Below are positions 50,684-62,100 of a DNA stretch of 64,000 bases, in pieces. Position numbers and translations under genes: made by a program. Below the pieces are notes generated by a model that saw nothing but the letters and a program-made list of their open reading frames with translations, was not told where the DNA came from and ran no database searches. The stretch comes from Marinilabiliales bacterium (GTDB taxonomy: Bacteria > Bacteroidota > Bacteroidia > Bacteroidales > F082), in contig PKTA01000039.1 of the NCBI GenBank assembly GCA_002869365.1, positions 1 to 64,000 of the forward strand. The letters run 5' to 3'. Every line of letters begins with the position of its first letter. Position 1 is the stretch's first letter.

Positions 50684-51376
50684 TTACTTTTCTAATCCTT
50701 TTGCGCGTGCGATATATTTATCTATGTCGCGTGCTTCATTAGATAGTGGGAACTCTGTTTTTATCTCTTCATAAATCTCAACAGCATCGTCATACTTTTT
50801 ATTGAGTTCATAAGTGTTACCTGCTTTTAAAAGGAAAAGGGGTGTTGTAAACTCATTTTTATCACGATGTGCAGCTTCCAGATAATATGAAATAGCAGAG
50901 GATAAATCTCCTTTTTCCATATATGCATCTCCTATAGCACCATTCGCCATTGAACCAACAATATGGTCGCTGCTTTCAAAACTCTTTAAATAATCTATTG
51001 CAAGATCATAATTTCCTTTTTTAAGGTAGATTAGTCCAGCATAATAGTTTGCAAGATTACCTGCCTTTGTTAAACTATAATCTTCAGCAATTTGAAGAAA
51101 ACCTACACTATTACCATCTCCCTGAAGAGCTTTTTCAAGGGAATCAGCCTCAAAAAACCTTTGGGCGTTGTACATTTGCTCCTGAGCCTCAAGGTTTTGA
51201 GGTTCCATGTAGTATTTCTGAAAACCAAAATAAGCTAGGATAATTACAACGACTATCCCTACAACTATACTTATAACATTCTGATTCTCAACAATAAAAC
51301 TTTCTGTTTTACTCAATGATCCTTCAATCGATTCTAACCTTTGATCACCTGAGACTTCTTGATTCTTCTTAACCAT
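50684..51376 (-). CDS. TPR-containing membrane-anchored protein
   Basis: TM VISIVVGIVVVIILAYFGFQKYY then TPR units; start likely MVKKNQE at 51376 (ORF track 51400). Confidence 0.8.
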   Translation of the reverse strand: MVKKNQEVSGDQRLESIEGSLSKTESFIVENQNVISIVVGIVVVIILAYFGFQKYYMEPQNLEAQEQMYNAQRFFEADSLEKALQGDGNSVGFLQIAEDYSLTKAGNLANYYAGLIYLKKGNYDLAIDYLKSFESSDHIVGSMANGAIGDAYMEKGDLSSAISYYLEAAHRDKNEFTTPLFLLKAGNTYELNKKYDDAVEIYEEIKTEFPLSNEARDIDKYIARAKGLEK

Positions 51377-51515
51377 TATTATGCAATTTTGAGCCTGCAA
51401 AAGTATATTTTTATTATCAAATAAAAAAGACTGTTTGATATTTTTTACTTTTGCACTAGTTAAAGATGTGAGGTTTTTATATTATTTTACATTTAACAAT
51501 GATAATCAGTATTTT

Positions 51516-52376
51516 ATGAAGTCAATTGCCAAGTTAATAATCTTTGGTTTTTTGTGTTTTTCTTCGCTTGGCCTGTATGCAGGCTGGGTTATCTCCGAAG
51601 TAAGTGAAGACAATTATGGAAACAAATCATATCAAACTACATTTATCCAAAATAATGTTGTAAGATTCGAAACCCAATCTTCCATTGCAATTATCAACTT
51701 GAAAACTTCAATAATTACAATCATTTTTTCTAACCATAAACTTTATTGGGAGGGAACTATTGCCGACTTCAAGAAAAGTACTATGGAAGTATTTGAACAG
51801 AAACTTCAAAATATTGTTGCAACAGCACCTCCTGAGCAGAAAGAAATAGCTAAAGAACTAATACAGCAAATAAAAGATGACAATAATGTGAATATGGACT
51901 CGCTGCAGATGAAAGCCAAAATAAATATCAAACACACTGGTATTCAAGAAAATATAGCAGGCTTTAATTCCAAGAAATATGAAATTTATTCTGCTGACTC
52001 TTTAGTTGAATACATATGGGTAACTGATAGTTTAAAACCATATAAAGATATAGATTTAGAAAGCATGATTTCTTTTACAAATCAATTGAAACCTGCAAAT
52101 ATTAATGCCACTGTTGAAGGTACTGACCAATATCTCGACTTAATTAAAAATGGGCTGGCTGTTAAGTCTAGCAGGACATTGGGAAGATTCGAACAACTCA
52201 CAACTACTATTACCAGCGTATTACAAACCGATATTAATGTTGACTTCTTTTCACCTCCAGCAACTTATAGAAAAGCAAAATTGATTGAAATTATGCTGAT
52301 GAATGATGACAGTTCACCTACAAATAAACTCAGAGACGACTTTAATAACGCTAGAAGTAACCCCTTATACGATTAA
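51516..52376 (+). CDS. Hypothetical exported protein (DUF4412-like)
   Basis: Signal MKSIAKLIIFGFLCFSSLGLYAG; start moved from 51435. Confidence 0.65.
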   Translation: MKSIAKLIIFGFLCFSSLGLYAGWVISEVSEDNYGNKSYQTTFIQNNVVRFETQSSIAIINLKTSIITIIFSNHKLYWEGTIADFKKSTMEVFEQKLQNIVATAPPEQKEIAKELIQQIKDDNNVNMDSLQMKAKINIKHTGIQENIAGFNSKKYEIYSADSLVEYIWVTDSLKPYKDIDLESMISFTNQLKPANINATVEGTDQYLDLIKNGLAVKSSRTLGRFEQLTTTITSVLQTDINVDFFSPPATYRKAKLIEIMLMNDDSSPTNKLRDDFNNARSNPLYD

Positions 52377-52397
52377 TTAAAATCAATATTTTAAGTT

Positions 52398-53072
52398 TTG
52401 GATAAAGTTACAAAACAAAAGTTATGCGAATTTCTCTTCACATTCCTAACTGAAGAGAGAAAATCACTTTTTGATGAGGTTTTAAAATATAGAACACGTC
52501 ATTTAACGGTGGTGCTTGAAAACATATATCAACCACATAATGCAAGTGCAGTAATGCGTTCATGCGATTTAACCGGAGTGCAGGACGTAAATGTTATTGA
52601 AAAAAATAATAAGTATGTGGAAAACCCTCAGGTATCTATGGGATCAACAAAATGGTTGAATATTATCAAGCATAACGAAACTGAGAACAATACCCTTAAA
52701 GCAATACAGTCACTTAAAGATCAGGGATATAAAATTATAGCCACCACTCCTCACAAACATAGTTTTTCTCCCTTTAACTTGCCCTTAGAAAACAAAACTG
52801 CCCTTTTGTTTGGCACCGAACTTACAGGCTTAAGTGAAGATGCTATTAATGCTGCAGACGACTATCTGAGAATACCTCAATACGGATTTACCGAGAGTTA
52901 TAATATTTCAGTCTCTGTAGCACTTATTCTTTTCACTCTCACCGAAAGACTGCATAATAGCAACATTATCTGGCAACTCAGTCCAGATGAAATTTTGGAC
53001 ATTAAACTGGAATGGGCAAAAAGAACTATTAAGCGCTCTGACTTGATAGTAGAAGAATTTTTAAAGTTTTAA
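52398..53072 (+). CDS. tRNA/rRNA 2'-O-methyltransferase, TrmH/SpoU family
   Basis: HLTVVLENIYQPHNASAVMRSCDLTGVQDVNVIE...ALLFGTELTGLSEDAINAADDYLRIPQYGFTESYNISVSVALIL. Confidence 0.94.
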   Translation: MDKVTKQKLCEFLFTFLTEERKSLFDEVLKYRTRHLTVVLENIYQPHNASAVMRSCDLTGVQDVNVIEKNNKYVENPQVSMGSTKWLNIIKHNETENNTLKAIQSLKDQGYKIIATTPHKHSFSPFNLPLENKTALLFGTELTGLSEDAINAADDYLRIPQYGFTESYNISVSVALILFTLTERLHNSNIIWQLSPDEILDIKLEWAKRTIKRSDLIVEEFLKF

Positions 53073-53163
53073 TTAAAATTAATAATAATACTATAGGCAA
53101 GTTGTTGAATGTTAATGATTTTTTAATATTTTTGAGGAAATATTAATACAAAATTTCAAAATT

Positions 53164-53595
53164 ATGGGTAAAGGAGATAAAAAAACAAAAAGAGGAAAGA
53201 TAATTCTTGGTACTTTTGGTAATAAACGTCGTAAAAAGAAAGATCGCAAATATGTTGCTCCTCCTGGTAAAGCCAAAAAAGAAACTAAAAAAGAAGTTGA
53301 AGAGGAAGTAAAAAAAACCAGCCCCACAAAAAAAGAAACACCAAAAGCAAAAGCAACAAAAACTGATACTCCAAAGAAGAAGACAGAGAAGGTTGAAGAA
53401 GTTAAAATTGATGACAAAAAGGATATAAAAAAAACTCCCAAAAAGAATACAGCGCCGAAGAAAACAGTTAAAGAAACTGATGAAAAAGAGGCTCCTAAAG
53501 TAGTAAACAAAGATGAAAAAGAGAAGCCAAAAACTAAAAAAACTACGGCCAAAAAAACTACTAAAGATACAAAGGAAACAAAAGAAAAGGAATAA
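53164..53595 (+). CDS. 30S ribosomal protein THX-like N-terminus with long Lys-rich C-terminal tail
   Basis: MGKGDKKTKRGKIILGTFGNKRRKKKDR matches the bacterial THX pattern; about 110 aa of K/T/E/P-rich tail follow in the same ORF. Confidence 0.85.
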   Translation: MGKGDKKTKRGKIILGTFGNKRRKKKDRKYVAPPGKAKKETKKEVEEEVKKTSPTKKETPKAKATKTDTPKKKTEKVEEVKIDDKKDIKKTPKKNTAPKKTVKETDEKEAPKVVNKDEKEKPKTKKTTAKKTTKDTKETKEKE

Positions 53596-53624
53596 TAACA
53601 AACTTTTGTTTTAATACATAATGG

Positions 53625-53648
53625 AGCGGGCTAACGTCCGCTTTTTTT
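53625..53648 (+). terminator. Rho-independent terminator after the THX-like gene
   Basis: AGCGGGC-TAAC-GTCCGCT followed by T7. Confidence 0.9.
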
Positions 53649-53656
53649 GTAAAATT

Positions 53657-55015
53657 TTATCTTGAAAAACTTGCGGCAAGGCCTCTAAAAAAATCTCCTC
53701 TATGTTCAAAGTTTTTAAACTTATCATAGCTTGAGGCTGCTGGTGACAGAAGGCATATACTAGCTATTTTTGCTTTTGATTTTATAATAAGAAAGGCTTC
53801 CTCCAAATTATTTGCTACATTAATTTTTTTCTCATCCACCCCCCTAGTTATCAACAAATTAAGTATCCTTCCTCCTGCTTTTCCCATAAATATTAAATTA
53901 TTAACATCCGTTTTCATAAGATAATCTGCCAGTATTGAATAATCAATACCCCTGTCGAAACCACCAAGTAACAAAGTATCAATTTTACCCAAAGTTTTAA
54001 TAGCTTCTATAGTTGATTCAGGAACAGTAGAAATACTATCGTTGTAAAACTTAACTCCGGAAAATTCACCTATAAATTCCAGTCGGTGGGGCAACGATTT
54101 AAATTTATTTAAATATTGCAAAATATCATCTATGGCAATTCCTGTTTCATTCAGGCTAAGAACTGCAGCCATAACATTGAGCCAGTTATGCGTGCCTTTA
54201 ATTTTTAGATTATTGCAATTAAAACTTTGTCTAATTCCATTTTTAACAAAAACGATTTTTTCGCCCTCGATGAAGGCATTATTATTTGATTCCAGGCCAA
54301 AACTTAAAGTTTTTCCATTAATTAAATCCTTTGTAATCAGTTTTTTATTGATAACGGTGCTGCCATCTTTTGTTTGAAATTTTATAATATTAAATTTGGC
54401 ATTAGCATAGGATTCAAAGTTTGTAAAATAATCCAGATGTTCAGGAAATATATTCAATAATACAGCAACTTTTGGAGAAGTTTTTATACTCTCCAGTTGA
54501 TGTGCAGATAACTCGTAAACAATTATGGTATCTTCATCGATACCCTTTATACTGTTGAAGGCAGGTTTCCCAATATTACCGAGCAAAACTGATTTCTTAT
54601 TTAATTTTTGCAATAAAAAATAAATCAAACTCGAAGTTGTACTCTTACCTTTAGTACCGGTAACACCAATTACTTGATTATGATAAAAATCTAAAAATAA
54701 AGAGGTTTGCGAACTTACTTCTGTATTTGGAGATATCAGAGCATTTCTCAGGTTAACACCAGGAGATTTTATTATAAAATCAAACCTATTAAGGTTGTTT
54801 AAATAATCATCTCCAAAAAAAAGATTAGACTCAGGATATTTTGATAGCAATTGGTCATTTTTTAGATCCTTATTGGCATCAGCAATACTAATATCTACTT
54901 CCGGCAGATACTTATCCAAAAACTCCAGCGTCGACCTGCCTTCTTTTCCAAAGCCAAGTATAAGGACTTTTTTAGACTCTAAAACCGATTTCAGATATTC
55001 AATCATAGATTGCAT
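53657..55015 (-). CDS. murD: UDP-N-acetylmuramoylalanine-glutamate ligase (MurD family)
   Basis: VLILGFGKEGRSTLEFL...VIGVTGTKGKSTTSSLIYFLL...LNIFPEHLDYF...LPHRLEFIGEFSGVKFYNDSISTVPESTIEAI. Confidence 0.95.
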   Translation of the reverse strand: MQSMIEYLKSVLESKKVLILGFGKEGRSTLEFLDKYLPEVDISIADANKDLKNDQLLSKYPESNLFFGDDYLNNLNRFDFIIKSPGVNLRNALISPNTEVSSQTSLFLDFYHNQVIGVTGTKGKSTTSSLIYFLLQKLNKKSVLLGNIGKPAFNSIKGIDEDTIIVYELSAHQLESIKTSPKVAVLLNIFPEHLDYFTNFESYANAKFNIIKFQTKDGSTVINKKLITKDLINGKTLSFGLESNNNAFIEGEKIVFVKNGIRQSFNCNNLKIKGTHNWLNVMAAVLSLNETGIAIDDILQYLNKFKSLPHRLEFIGEFSGVKFYNDSISTVPESTIEAIKTLGKIDTLLLGGFDRGIDYSILADYLMKTDVNNLIFMGKAGGRILNLLITRGVDEKKINVANNLEEAFLIIKSKAKIASICLLSPAASSYDKFKNFEHRGDFFRGLAASFSR

Positions 55016-56372
55016 TTTTTAATATTTGAAGAAACCTTTCGGGCACATTATGTTTATCATTAAAAGCAGCAACTAACTCATTAATAGAAATTTCATTGTC
55101 TCCTATTAAGCCCTTAACTGAGGTTAATATATTATTTTCTGTTTTGAATTCTGTATGTAATAATAAATTCTTTATTGATGCTCTTACTTCCGTAATTGTA
55201 CCCACACATTCGAAAGGTTTAATTTCTGATACACCACTTAATTCGTGCAAAGTTTTTATTAAATCATTATCTGATAGCAATTCCTTATCAAAGATTTTTA
55301 TAAGAGTTTTTTTATCCAAAAAGGGTGATAAAATAAGATATGTAAAAAGACATTTAGGACAACTGCCACACCATTTATCTTCTTTACTACCAACATTGCA
55401 ACTCCTAAAACTTTCAAAGTGCCATGGGAATTTTGAAAACAAATAGGCTATTTGAATTTCATTTAACAGACGCAGAAAACTAAAATATTTTAGTTTGTTG
55501 TTGATATATTTTACAATGTAATAATTGAAGTTATTTTCAAATTCAAATGATTTTGAATACTGATGGTTAATATTTGTTCCTGGAACAGTACTCTCATTAG
55601 CACTATTTTCATTGGAAAGAGCAATATTTCCAACACCGTTCAGGCATGCGAGTAAAACATTTGTAAATCCTAGTAGTGCAGAAAATGGTGTATGTCCATT
55701 TAAAAAACCTTTATCATTTAAAACCAGCAGTTGCTTGTCAATTCTTCTGTTAACAACAAAATTATTATCAACCTTCAAGTCTGCATTATTTATTGTCCTA
55801 ATCCTTGCCGGATTTGGATTTAGCATCATAGGGTAAACATCAACTCCGGCATTTTTAAGCACTTCCAAACTAACTATTGAATCCTTACCTCCTCCAACTG
55901 GAACTATTACTTTCTTAAAATCCAAATTAAAGTTATCGCACTCTGTAGAACTACCAAAACTTTCTATATCCACAAAATCATCCTGATTTACTATTATTGA
56001 ATTCAAATAGAAAAACTCACCTAATCCATTGAAATATAAGTTTTTCCACCAATTCACCTGATCTAGGTTAAGTTTATGTGGACGAATGATTATTCTTTTT
56101 GGACATGCGGCTTTCCAATAACTAATTAACTCTATCATTCCAATATTAAAAACCAGATTATTTAATTTACCCTTATATATTTCTGATATATCGAAACTAT
56201 CCGGAATTACAAAACTTATTCTTGGATTAAAATCGTGCTTATTGGATAAATTAAAATTATATTTTATATTTAATTTCCGATCTTCAACATTAATTTCATA
56301 ACTTTGATATTCAAAGAAGTCGTATTCTTTTCGGAAATTGATATATTTGGTATTATTGTTCTTTCTCTTCAA
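54999..56372 (-). CDS. murL: UDP-MurNAc-L-Ala-L-Glu epimerase, MurL-like
   Basis: PP-loop-like VPVGGGKDSIVSLEVL; LNPNPARIRTI; NIALSNENSANESTVPGTNINHQYSKSFEFE; FRSCNVGSKEDKWCGSCPKCLFTYLILSPFL; 17-bp overlap with murD. Confidence 0.8.
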   Translation of the reverse strand: MKRKNNNTKYINFRKEYDFFEYQSYEINVEDRKLNIKYNFNLSNKHDFNPRISFVIPDSFDISEIYKGKLNNLVFNIGMIELISYWKAACPKRIIIRPHKLNLDQVNWWKNLYFNGLGEFFYLNSIIVNQDDFVDIESFGSSTECDNFNLDFKKVIVPVGGGKDSIVSLEVLKNAGVDVYPMMLNPNPARIRTINNADLKVDNNFVVNRRIDKQLLVLNDKGFLNGHTPFSALLGFTNVLLACLNGVGNIALSNENSANESTVPGTNINHQYSKSFEFENNFNYYIVKYINNKLKYFSFLRLLNEIQIAYLFSKFPWHFESFRSCNVGSKEDKWCGSCPKCLFTYLILSPFLDKKTLIKIFDKELLSDNDLIKTLHELSGVSEIKPFECVGTITEVRASIKNLLLHTEFKTENNILTSVKGLIGDNEISINELVAAFNDKHNVPERFLQILKNAIYD

Positions 56373-56420
56373 CTTATGGTACGTTTTTTGAGGAAATTTT
56401 TTGTAAAATTAAATTAAATA

Positions 56421-57011
56421 ATGAAAGATATTAACAGATTAGTACAAATTAAAAGTAATAATTTAAAACCTAAAGCAGGAAGGCTTTTAATATCGGAGCC
56501 TTTTATGGGTGATTATTATTTTGGAAGGTCTGTAGTACTTTTAGTTGAACATAATGATGAAGGATCGTTTGGAGTTGTGTTAAATAAATTAATTGAAGCT
56601 CCAATAAATGATGTACTTAAGGGGCTTCCTCCCTTTGATTCGAAGATATATTTAGGAGGGCCTGTAGATACATCATCTACTTTCTATATCCATAGTTTAG
56701 GAAATAAAATAGAAGGTTCTGTGGAAATTGGTAACGGCTTATACTGGGGTGGTGACATTGAAATTATAAAAGAAATGATACTGCTTAACCAGTTAAACTC
56801 CAGTAATATACGCTTTTTTATTGGTTATAGTGGATGGGAAGCAAATCAGCTGGAAGGTGAATTGGAAAGTAATTCATGGATAGTAAGCACTGATACTAAT
56901 AAATCGATACTAAATATGCCCATCAAAGATATGTGGAAGACCATTTTGCAAAATATGGGTTCTATATATAATTACTGGTCGAAATTCCCAATCGACCCCG
57001 GCATGAACTAA
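56421..57011 (+). CDS. YqgE/AlgH family protein
   Basis: KAGRLLISEPFMGDYYFGRSVVLLVEHNDEGSFGVVLNKL...GGPVDTSSTFYIHS...GYSGWEANQLEGELESNSW. Confidence 0.95.
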   Translation: MKDINRLVQIKSNNLKPKAGRLLISEPFMGDYYFGRSVVLLVEHNDEGSFGVVLNKLIEAPINDVLKGLPPFDSKIYLGGPVDTSSTFYIHSLGNKIEGSVEIGNGLYWGGDIEIIKEMILLNQLNSSNIRFFIGYSGWEANQLEGELESNSWIVSTDTNKSILNMPIKDMWKTILQNMGSIYNYWSKFPIDPGMN

Positions 57012-57122
57012 GGAATTAAAAAAATTCCCAGGATTTTAAAATAGCTTCTTATAAAAAATATTTTATTTGCAAAAAACCTTATCTTTGCTTTAAGTGATAT
57101 TGCAATTAAATATGTTATTTAT

Positions 57123-59150
57123 ATGACCAGCAAGGAAAGTTATAAGATTCTTATAGTTGACGACAGACCTGAAAACCTTCTTACTCTTGAAGGAATTCTG
57201 GAAAGCCCGGAGTTGCAAATAATAAAGGCCGGTTCTGGTAATGAGGCTCTTGGACTATTGCTGGAACATAAGTTCGCTTTGGTATTGATGGATGTTCAAA
57301 TGCCGGGAATGGATGGATTTGAAACCGCTGAAATTATGAGAAGTAATGATCGGACAAAAAACATCCCTATAATTTTTGTAACTGCAATTAGCAAACAAAG
57401 ACGACATATTTTTAAAGGTTACGAAACAGGTGCCGTCGACTATTTATATAAGCCACTTGACCTGGAAATTCTGCAAAGTAAAATAAAAGCTTTTGTCGAG
57501 TTCTTTAAACATCGTCAGGCTCTTGAACAAGCCACCGAAAAACTTTCGGAAACCGTTAAAGAACTGGAAAAGGCAAAAATTGAAGCAGAAGAAGCCACCA
57601 AGGCAAAAAGTAATTTTCTTGCCTCCATGAGTCATGAAATAAGAACTCCATTGAATGGAATAATTGGAATGGCCGACCTGGGACTGATGGATGAAGAACT
57701 TTCGGAATTACAGGCAGAAAGGTTTGGGGATATAAAAAATTCGGGACAAACATTATTGGAAATAATAAACGATATTCTGGATTTATCAAAAATTGAAGCC
57801 GATAAATTAGAATTGGAAGAAATTGATTTAAGCATTAGGACTCTAGTTGAAAAAATATTCAACACCTTGTGCATAAGCGCTTATGAAAGTGGTAACGAAT
57901 TAGTTTGCAATATTGATCCCGATATGCCTGATAATATCATAGGCGACCCACTCCGATTGCGACAAATACTCATCAATTTGCTTAACAACGCTATAAAGTT
58001 TACACAAAACGGAACAATTACACTAAACATCATCCAACTCGATTTAATAGAAGAGCAAATCAGAATTAAATTCGAAGTAATTGATAGTGGTGTTGGCATT
58101 TCGAAAGAAAATGCTGAAACTTTATTTGATTCATATAAACAGGCATCTTCCGACATAACCCGTAAACATGGAGGAACGGGTTTAGGCCTCAATATTTCAC
58201 AAAAACTTGTGAATAAAATGGGTGGAAAAATTGAAATTGATAGTGAAGTAGGAAAAGGCAGCAACTTCTTTTTCTCCTTAAACCTTCTTACTGGTGAAAT
58301 TAATGAGAATGAAGATAAACTAAGCCTTCCAAAAAAACCAAGTAGTTATAATATTCTTATTGTTGAAGACCATGAAGGAACCTCTGATTCTATCGAAAGA
58401 CAACTGAATCACTGGAAATTTAAATATAAGTCGGTTGAAAGTGTTGAAATGGCCATCCAAATGATGAACGCAATGGACTTTGATTTGATTTTGATAGATT
58501 TTGAATTATCAAATATTACAGGTGACAAATCCATTGAAAAACTTCAAAACGAATTCCCTGACAAAAAGTTTAATGTAATTTTTCTTACACCTCTTAAGTC
58601 GAAAATTGAAGTCGACAAATTGAAGAAAACAGAAATGTTCTCCTTCATGACAAAACCTGTTATAAAACATAATTTGAAAAGGAAATTAGAGTTTACTTTA
58701 GGAGGAACCGAAGCCAAAGAAGACATTACAAAAAAATCAAATAAAAAGAAGCAACTCACAAAATTAGATTACGAGAAAATACATGTATTGATTGCTGAAG
58801 ATCAGATAATTAACATGAAAATTGTTACTCAGTTATTGAATAGAAAAGGAATTAAGTTTACTGAAGCTACAAATGGTGCAATAGCAGTAGAAGAATATAA
58901 AAAGAACAACGGCAAATATCATATGATACTTATGGATGTTCAAATGCCGGAAATGGACGGACTTGAAGCCACATCTGCCATACGCGAACTGGAGTCATCT
59001 AATGGGAAACATATTCCTATTATAGCAATGACCGCCCATGCCATGGTTGGCGATAAGGAAAAATTCATTGGTGCCGGTATGGATGACTATCTGTCGAAAC
59101 CTGTTAATCCTGACGACCTTTATTCCACTATTGAGAAATACTTAAAATAA
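57123..59150 (+). CDS. Hybrid histidine kinase, REC-HisKA-HATPase-REC-REC
   Basis: [61 protein letters not shown]; central REC-like [14 protein letters not shown]; terminal [25 protein letters not shown]. Confidence 0.95.
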   Translation: MTSKESYKILIVDDRPENLLTLEGILESPELQIIKAGSGNEALGLLLEHKFALVLMDVQMPGMDGFETAEIMRSNDRTKNIPIIFVTAISKQRRHIFKGYETGAVDYLYKPLDLEILQSKIKAFVEFFKHRQALEQATEKLSETVKELEKAKIEAEEATKAKSNFLASMSHEIRTPLNGIIGMADLGLMDEELSELQAERFGDIKNSGQTLLEIINDILDLSKIEADKLELEEIDLSIRTLVEKIFNTLCISAYESGNELVCNIDPDMPDNIIGDPLRLRQILINLLNNAIKFTQNGTITLNIIQLDLIEEQIRIKFEVIDSGVGISKENAETLFDSYKQASSDITRKHGGTGLGLNISQKLVNKMGGKIEIDSEVGKGSNFFFSLNLLTGEINENEDKLSLPKKPSSYNILIVEDHEGTSDSIERQLNHWKFKYKSVESVEMAIQMMNAMDFDLILIDFELSNITGDKSIEKLQNEFPDKKFNVIFLTPLKSKIEVDKLKKTEMFSFMTKPVIKHNLKRKLEFTLGGTEAKEDITKKSNKKKQLTKLDYEKIHVLIAEDQIINMKIVTQLLNRKGIKFTEATNGAIAVEEYKKNNGKYHMILMDVQMPEMDGLEATSAIRELESSNGKHIPIIAMTAHAMVGDKEKFIGAGMDDYLSKPVNPDDLYSTIEKYLK

Positions 59151-59166
59151 TTTCTAAAATCACCAA

Positions 59167-62100
59167 ATGGAAAAGAAATACCTAGATTATAACGAATCTA
59201 ACTCGTGGGAAAGACTTAAACACACACTCAAATCATGGAAGTACATAGGAGTAGGTAAATCCATGTTAATTTGGTTTTTAGCAATTTCTTTTGTTCCTCT
59301 GGCAACGGTTGGTTATATAAATTATCTGAAAGCTTATCAAGGTTTAACAGTTGTTGCTGATAAATCACTGAAATCTTCTTCACAACTGCGATTGAGATAT
59401 TTGAATACTTACTTTGAAGAAGCCTCCTACTTTTTAGAAATTACAAGTACATCAGGTTCACAAAAAATATATTTCAACCAACTGATTGAACAATTTAAAA
59501 ATTCGAATTTAACTGCTAAAGAATTTGTTTCAGGTGAAGAGTGGGTAAAAATAACATCCAAACAGATAGATGACTTTCGCACTACGCTCAAAAAAAAGGA
59601 TTTTTATAATTTCTTATTCATCAACCTGAATGGAGATGTTATTTTCTCTGTTAAAAAAGAAAGAATACTGGGATCTAATATTTTTTCAGGCTTATTCCTG
59701 GACACAAAATTTTCGAAAACAGTTACAAAAGCCCTTGAGGAAGACAGAACATATTTTTCGGACCTTGAAGTTTTTGAACCAAGTATGGGTATAATTTCAG
59801 GTTTTTTTATAAATACTTTAAAAAATACTGATGGACAGGTTATAGGTATAGTTGCTTTACAAATAACAGAAAATGAAATTAATAAAATGCTACAGCATGA
59901 TGCTGGTTATGGCGAAACCGGTCAGGCATATATCGTTGGCAAAGATCTGTACTTAAGATCAACTCAGAAGTATGGAAGTGAAAATGAAGTACTAAGTAAG
60001 AAAATTGAAAACGATAAAACAAAGCTTTGGAAAGATTATTTAATTCATAGAGATAACAAAAAATACCTAATAGAGAACGAGTTAGAGGAAGAAACAGGAT
60101 CAAATTATGATACTGACGGCACCGGTAGATTTGTTTTGGGGATATATCGAAATATCGACTATTTAGAAAAATTTGGCGTTAACTGGGCTCTTATCGAGGA
60201 GATAGACCATGAGGAAGCATTTGTTAATGCGAGAGAACTGTCGGATATTGTAAAAGTATCATTTATAATTACGATATTAATCGTATTACTTATTTCTATT
60301 TTAGTCACAAGGTGGTTTGTAAATCCAATCAAACAGTTATCCTCCTGGGGGAAACAGGTTGCCATTGGAAAGCTGAACACTGTAATAATAAAAGCACCTG
60401 AAAACGAAATAGGTGACATGAGTTCTACTTTTAATAGGCTTGTAAATTCCTTAAAATCATATGCTGACGTTGCAAAGTCGATGGCCAAAGGAGATTTTAG
60501 TGAAAAGGTTGAGATAAGAAGTGAAGACGATGTATTGGGCCAATCGATGAACCAAATGGTTGAAAGTTTTGTTTCTGTTGTAAATCAGGCAAACAGTATT
60601 GCAAAAGGCGATTATTCCACAGAAATAAAACCCCGAAGCGAAAATGATTCACTTGGGAAGGCATTATTTAAAATGACCAGCACGCTTCGTGAAAACTCAA
60701 TAGAAATAAAAAGACAGGATTGGCTGAAAACCGGGTATAATAAACTTGCCGATACCATTAAAGGTATAAATGCGGTTAAAACTCTGTCTGAAAGAATCTT
60801 AGATTTTTACTGCAATTACTTAAATGCTCACATTGGATTATTATATATCGTTGATAAAGAACAATTAAAACTAACTGGCACCTGGGGCATCTCTGAAGAT
60901 AATAAATTTGTAAAGAAAAAAATAAGCCCCGGAGAAGGTATTATTGGTCAGGTTTTCAAAACCTCTGAATCCTTAATTATCGAAAATAACACCGAAGATA
61001 ACTTACCTGAAGTTAATTATGGTTCTGAGGAAAAAAAACTTGCGACTTATGTTTACTACCCTCTTACTCATGAAAAGCAACTAGTTGCTGTATTAGCCTT
61101 GGGAATGACTGAGAAAATTGATGACGTACAAACTGAATTTATTGAAAATTCTATTAAAGATATTGCAATTACCCTTGTTACCTTGCAGTCGCATATAAAA
61201 GTAAAAGAATTACTGAAACAAACACAAGAACAAGCTCATGAACTAGAAGTTCAGCAAGAAGAATTAAAACAAACAAACGAGGAACTACAAGAACAAACTA
61301 ATGCATTAAAGGTTTCAGAGGAAAATCTTCAGGCACAGAAAGAAGAACTCAAAGTGACCAATGAGGAACTAGAGGAGAGATCGAAAGCCCTTGAAATACA
61401 AAGAGATGCCATTAGAAGAAAAAATAAGGAACTAGAGTTAGCCAGAGTTGAGATTGAAAATAAAGCTAAAGACATTGCAAGGGCAAGCCAGTATAAATCA
61501 GAGTTTCTGGCCAATATGTCGCATGAGTTACGAACTCCATTGAACAGTATAATAGTTTTATCACAATTACTTGCCGAGAATAAAAGAACCCATCTCGATG
61601 AAAAGGAGATGCAATATGCGGCAACTATTAACTCATCAGGAAACGACCTTCTGGACTTGATTAACGATATACTCGATTTGTCGAAAGTAGAATCAGGAAA
61701 TATAGAGTTAAATATTGAACGACTATATCTTCAGGATTTACAACAATTTGTGAAAATAAGCTTTAAACCTCTGTTGGATAAAAAAGGTCTAGAACTTGAG
61801 TTTAACGATAAATCAGGAAAACTGGATTTTATAGAAACAGATGTACAGAGGTTGCAGCAAATAGTTAAAAACCTGTTTTCAAACGCCATAAAATTTACTG
61901 AAACAGGCAAAATCAGCCTCAACATTAAATATCCTGCAAAAGGTATAAAACTAACCAATGATAAAATTGATAAATCGCAATCGGTAGTCATTACAGTTGA
62001 AGATACAGGAATAGGTATTCCAAAAGACAAACAGAAATTTATTTTTGAGGCATTTAAACAAGCTGATGGAACCACAAGCAGAAAGTATGGCGGTACAGGA

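Noticed and set aside
53112-53601. Antisense Phe/Cys/Ser-rich ORFs (53112..53552 and 53143..53601)
   Set aside because: They are the reverse complement of the Lys-rich THX tail (AAA/GAA codons read as TTT/TTC); no plausible protein composition.
57444-57874. Minus-strand ORFs inside the hybrid kinases (also 57881..58264, 61731..62243, 62679..62963)
   Set aside because: Antisense shadows of long, well-supported kinase reading frames.
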